A program made the position numbers and the translations under genes. The notes under the pieces are model-generated. The model saw only the letters and a program-made list of their open reading frames with translations, ran no database searches and had not been told where the DNA came from. Source: Hungatella sp. (lineage in GTDB: Bacteria > Bacillota > Clostridia > Lachnospirales > Lachnospiraceae). From it: a stretch of 64,000 bases of DNA. The stretch spans positions 39,633 to 103,632 of the forward strand of contig JAAWBS010000002.1 in NCBI GenBank assembly GCA_022792815.1, in the 5' to 3' direction. Positions 61,599-64,000 of this stretch are shown piece after piece; position 1 is the stretch's first letter; each line of letters begins with the position of its first letter.

Positions 61599-62981
61599 TC
61601 ATCTCATCACGGACACTGTCTCACTCTTAAAGTCTTTCATTCCCTGAACAAACAGCCCTGCATGCTTATATTCTAAAATTGTGTTTACTGCCTTCTCAGA
61701 AATCCTCTCCCCAGGCGCCAGAATAGGGATCCCGGGAGGGTACAGGTACACAAATTCACAAACGGTTCTTCCCACACTCTGTTCAAGAGGGATCTGCTCC
61801 GAAGGGCTGTCCCAGGCCTCCCAGACCGCGGTATCCTGCGCTGCCTCCCAGGGCTCCTGAGCCTGGTAGAATCTTTCCTGGTCTCTTATATCACAGGATA
61901 TCAGACTTTCATCGATCGAAGTCAATGCCCTCTCAAGACGCAAGAGCCCCTCTCTCGTATCCATCACCGTGGTGATCCCCGTCACATAATCCTCTGTGCA
62001 CATCTCCATCTCCAGATGAAATTCTTCTCTAAGCCTGTCACATAGATTCACTCCGGTTATGTTCGTTCCCCTGACAGAGACGATGATCTTGGAGAGATCC
62101 AGATCATAGATCCCTCTGTTGCCCACCACTTCCCTCCCAAGAAGTCTCAGATGCTTCAGATGCTTCAATCCCTCCCGGAGGCTTAAGAGATGAGAGGAAA
62201 ACTCCTCCATTTTCTTTCGCCCTTCCTCCTGATTCATCCAGTTTATTCCTCTCTCGATCCCCGCCATCAGAAGATAAGAAGGGCTGCTGCTCTGGTAGAT
62301 CTGCAGGTATCTCTCGATCTTTTCTCTGTCCACATATCCCTCCTTAATGTGGAGCAAGGCGGACTGGGTAAAACAGGGCAAGGTCTTATGGACACTCTGG
62401 ATCACCACATCGGCTCCCAACTCCAATGCCGATGCGGGAAACAGCTTTCCGTACCGGAAGTGAGCCCCATGTGCCTCATCTACAATCAACGGCTTTTTAT
62501 ATCGATGACAGATCGATGAAATATTTTCGATATCCGACACCACCCCGTCATAAGTGGGAGAAACCACAAGCACGGCGCCGATGTCTCTGTCCTCTATCAA
62601 CATTTCCTCTATTTTTTCAGGAAGTAATCCACACTGAATCCCATATTCTTCCATAAATTGTGGATAAACATACCTGGTTTTCAGATGTTTGAGGATAACC
62701 CCATGATAGACAGCCTTGTGACAATTTCGTCCCATAAGAATCGTGCCGCAATCCGGAATGGTCCCACTGATTGCACTTAAAATCCCAGAGCTGCTTCCAT
62801 TTACAAGATAGTAAGTTCGATCAGCTCCGTACAGATCCGCAGTCCATCCCATAGACTCTCTCAAAATCCCTTCCGGATGATGAAGATTGTCAAATCCGTC
62901 GATCTCCGTGATATCGATCCCATATGGATTGGGAAATCCCTTCTTCCCGCCCCAAAAATCCTGTCTCTTATGTCCCGGCAT
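61599..62981 (-). CDS. Orn/Lys/Arg decarboxylase family PLP enzyme
   Basis: The 460 residues from ATG 62981 cover the aminotransferase-fold domain of the family. MPGHKRQDFWGGKKG begins the domain, DEAHGAHF and IQSVHKTLPCFTQSALLH (Schiff-base Lys) follow, and the C-terminal decarboxylase domain has VYLYPPGIPILAPGE. Homologous residues (LYRKLTEYADSDYYPFH) lie upstream in frame without an ATG. The likely true start is the ATA at 63044 behind GGAGAAAGGGG. The enzyme makes polyamines (cadaverine, putrescine or agmatine). It is the first gene of the tmk-holB run. Confidence 0.9.
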   Translation of the reverse strand: MPGHKRQDFWGGKKGFPNPYGIDITEIDGFDNLHHPEGILRESMGWTADLYGADRTYYLVNGSSSGILSAISGTIPDCGTILMGRNCHKAVYHGVILKHLKTRYVYPQFMEEYGIQCGLLPEKIEEMLIEDRDIGAVLVVSPTYDGVVSDIENISSICHRYKKPLIVDEAHGAHFRYGKLFPASALELGADVVIQSVHKTLPCFTQSALLHIKEGYVDREKIERYLQIYQSSSPSYLLMAGIERGINWMNQEEGRKKMEEFSSHLLSLREGLKHLKHLRLLGREVVGNRGIYDLDLSKIIVSVRGTNITGVNLCDRLREEFHLEMEMCTEDYVTGITTVMDTREGLLRLERALTSIDESLISCDIRDQERFYQAQEPWEAAQDTAVWEAWDSPSEQIPLEQSVGRTVCEFVYLYPPGIPILAPGERISEKAVNTILEYKHAGLFVQGMKDFKSETVSVMR

Positions 62982-63090
62982 ATGAAATGGATAATAATCA
63001 GAATCTGCATATTCTGTTAACTTCCTGTATAGACCAGTCTCTATGACTTTTCGCCCCTTTCTCCGTTCGCTGTGTTTCCTTCATCTTAAC

Positions 63091-63120
63091 ATTTTAACAT
63101 ATTTATTTATTTCCTCACAA
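63091..63120 (-). promoter_or_regulatory. Promoter for the decarboxylase-tmk operon
   Basis: On the minus strand TTGTGA (63120-63115) and TAAAAT (63096-63091) are 18 nt apart, giving a leader of about 40 nt to the ATA at 63044. This supports translation starting upstream of ATG 62981. Confidence 0.5.
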
Positions 63121-63124
63121 CCTG

Positions 63125-63153
63125 TTTACAAAAAATTATTGGCTTATTATAAT
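63125..63153 (+). promoter_or_regulatory. Promoter for the small 76-residue protein
   Basis: TTTACA (63125-63130) and TATAAT (63148-63153) are 17 nt apart, about 41 nt before the start codon. Confidence 0.6.
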
Positions 63154-63193
63154 GATACCAGGGTCAAAAGGTTATTTATAGAGGGGAATCTTT

Positions 63194-63424
63194 ATGAGAG
63201 AGATAGAATTCAAAATGGAACGACCGGGCCTGGTGAGTGCCAAGCAGGAAGTAGAAATCACAGAACATGAATCTGCCAGCGGATGCAGCTATATTATCGA
63301 ACCGGCTGTAGCGATGTCCGGCTGCTATAAAGGCAGAGACCGCATCAAATCAACTCACGGTGTCATAAAGGAAATCAAACACAATGATCGAGGCTATTAT
63401 GTCATTGTCGAATTTGATGAATAG
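63194..63424 (+). CDS. Small hypothetical protein (76 residues)
   Basis: I do not recognise this product. It is short, charged and beta-rich in look, with EVEITEHESASGCSYIIEPA and a C-terminal YYVIVEFDE. A good promoter lies upstream, AGGGG precedes the ATG, and a strong terminator follows, so it is almost certainly expressed. The place of a short charged beta protein beside a decarboxylase gene may be coincidence. Confidence 0.7.
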   Translation: MREIEFKMERPGLVSAKQEVEITEHESASGCSYIIEPAVAMSGCYKGRDRIKSTHGVIKEIKHNDRGYYVIVEFDE

Positions 63425-63447
63425 ACCATACAGGACGAACAAACAGC

Positions 63448-63474
63448 CCCAGAGAGTCATCTCTGGGATTTTTT
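63448..63474 (+). terminator. Terminator of the small hypothetical gene
   Basis: CCCAGAGA-GTCA-TCTCTGGG is followed by ATTTTTT, 23 nt after the stop codon. Confidence 0.85.
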
Positions 63475-63477
63475 AAG

Positions 63478-63521
63478 AAAAAAAAGACCGGGAAACCTTG
63501 ATTTTAACGAGGATTTCCGGT
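63478..63521 (-). terminator. Terminator of the tRNA operon
   Basis: On the minus strand a long stem (ACCGGAAATCCT with AGGTTTCCCGGT, two mismatches) is followed by eight T residues, 12 nt past the end of tRNA-Lys. Confidence 0.8.
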
Positions 63522-63532
63522 TTATTTACTAC

Positions 63533-63605
63533 TGAGCGTGCCGGGATTCGAACCCGGGACAACTTGATTAAAAGTCAAGTGCTCTACCGACTGAGCTACA
63601 CGCCC
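63533..63605 (-). tRNA. tRNA-Lys (anticodon TTT)
   Basis: The 73-nt minus-strand cloverleaf has a 7-bp acceptor (GGGCGTG/CACGCTC, one G-T), TAGCTCAGTCGGTAGAGCA D-arm, the anticodon loop CTTTTAA (TTT) and TTCGAAT T-loop. CCA is not encoded. It is the last tRNA of the cluster. Confidence 0.97.
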
Positions 63606-63627
63606 ACACACTATTAAGTAAAAAGTA

Positions 63628-63700
<73 letters not shown>

Positions 63701-63739
63701 ACATCTCTTTCGCTCATATCCATAAGGATATTTCGCAAA

Positions 63740-63813
63740 TTGCGGGGACAGGATTTGAACCTGTGACCTTCGGGTTATGAGCCCGACGAGCTTCCAGACT
63801 GCTCCACCCCGCG
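63740..63813 (-). tRNA. Initiator tRNA-fMet (anticodon CAT)
   Basis: The 74-nt minus-strand tRNA starts CGCGGGG and has anticodon loop CTCATAA with the GGG/CCC anticodon stem. C1 faces A72 (mismatch), which together with the three G-C pairs identifies the initiator. CCA is not encoded. Confidence 0.95.
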
Positions 63814-63858
63814 ACATTTATTCATTTTTACACAATAACCAGAATTCTTTATTGTGAG

Positions 63859-63940
63859 TGGGGGAAGGTGGATTCGAACCACCGAAAGCACAGCTAACAG
63901 ATTTACAGTCTGCCCCCTTTGGCCACTCGGGAATTCCCCC
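63859..63940 (-). tRNA. tRNA-Tyr (anticodon GTA)
   Basis: The 82-nt minus-strand class II tRNA starts GGGGGAATTCCCGAGTGG, has anticodon loop CTGTAAA (GTA) and a long variable arm, and ends CCTTCCCCCA. CCA is not encoded. Confidence 0.97.
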
Positions 63941-63956
63941 TTAATTTATACTATCA

Positions 63957-64000
63957 AGCCGATGATCGGACTCGAACCGATAACCTGCTGATTACAAATC
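63957..64000 (-). tRNA. tRNA-Thr (anticodon TGT), 5' part beyond window
   Basis: Only the 3' part is visible: an anticodon loop TTTGTAA (TGT), a T-loop TTCGAGT and an acceptor strand ending CATCGGCT. The 5' acceptor and D-arm lie beyond the right edge. Confidence 0.85.

Overview
The window looks like chromosome from a spore-forming Bacillota of the Lachnospiraceae type (Clostridia). This is inferred from gene content: spmA and ricT, a type II fatty-acid operon with FabK rather than FabI, many YesM/YesN-controlled sugar ABC transporters, PRD-type PTS regulation and a BspA-like leucine-rich-repeat protein. Most genes have a strong purine-rich ribosome binding site. Base composition is about half G+C except in two visibly AT-rich patches (about 11.8-14.1 kb and 35.1-36.2 kb), which I read as acquired DNA. 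I see no rRNA, CRISPR array or intact insertion sequence.

Layout. 1-3.8 kb (minus): a lactose/cellobiose-family PTS (EIIC cut by the window edge, EIIB), its LicR/MtlR-type activator, and an atypical HPr. 4.2-8.6 kb (plus): sbcD-sbcC. 8.6-13.9 kb (minus): a dehydrogenase-fold protein without the usual catalytic residues, an aspartate-dehydrogenase-like enzyme, an orphan JetD-like TOPRIM protein, and an AT-rich ATPase + TOPRIM pair resembling split OLD/PARIS/AbiL-type defence modules. 14.1-24.8 kb: spmA, a tRNA-dihydrouridine synthase, a 1361-residue LRR protein built of repeated super-modules, a membrane-anchored EreA/ChaN-like protein, an aldo/keto reductase with an Fe-S tail, and a PrpF isomerase divergent from a LysR regulator.

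24.8-35.0 kb (minus) is one carbohydrate locus: YesN/YesM two-component system, binding protein, two permeases, two Gfo/Idh/MocA oxidoreductases and two xylose-isomerase-like TIM-barrel enzymes. The products suggest uptake and oxidation/isomerisation of an inositol-like or keto sugar. 35.1-37.7 kb is a scarred accessory zone with an AT-rich DUF3825 gene, an orphan EIIB-domain protein and fused remnants of a binding-protein gene and a DeoR regulator. 37.7-45.6 kb is a second sugar locus: binding protein, two permeases and two esterase paralogues (one apparently catalytically dead), divergent from its own YesM/YesN pair.

45.6-56.5 kb (minus) is a complete FASII operon, fabH-acpP-fabK-fabD-fabG-fabF-accB-fabZ-accC-accDA-(FabK-like). 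It has a strong promoter and a FabT-like palindrome in front of fabH. 56.6-63.4 kb holds an unrecognised three-repeat protein, then a housekeeping run (minus): Orn/Lys/Arg decarboxylase, tmk, holB, ricT, a TrmN6-like methylase and rsmI. A small conserved-looking protein and a tRNA cluster (Thr, Tyr, fMet, Phe, Lys; minus) end the window.
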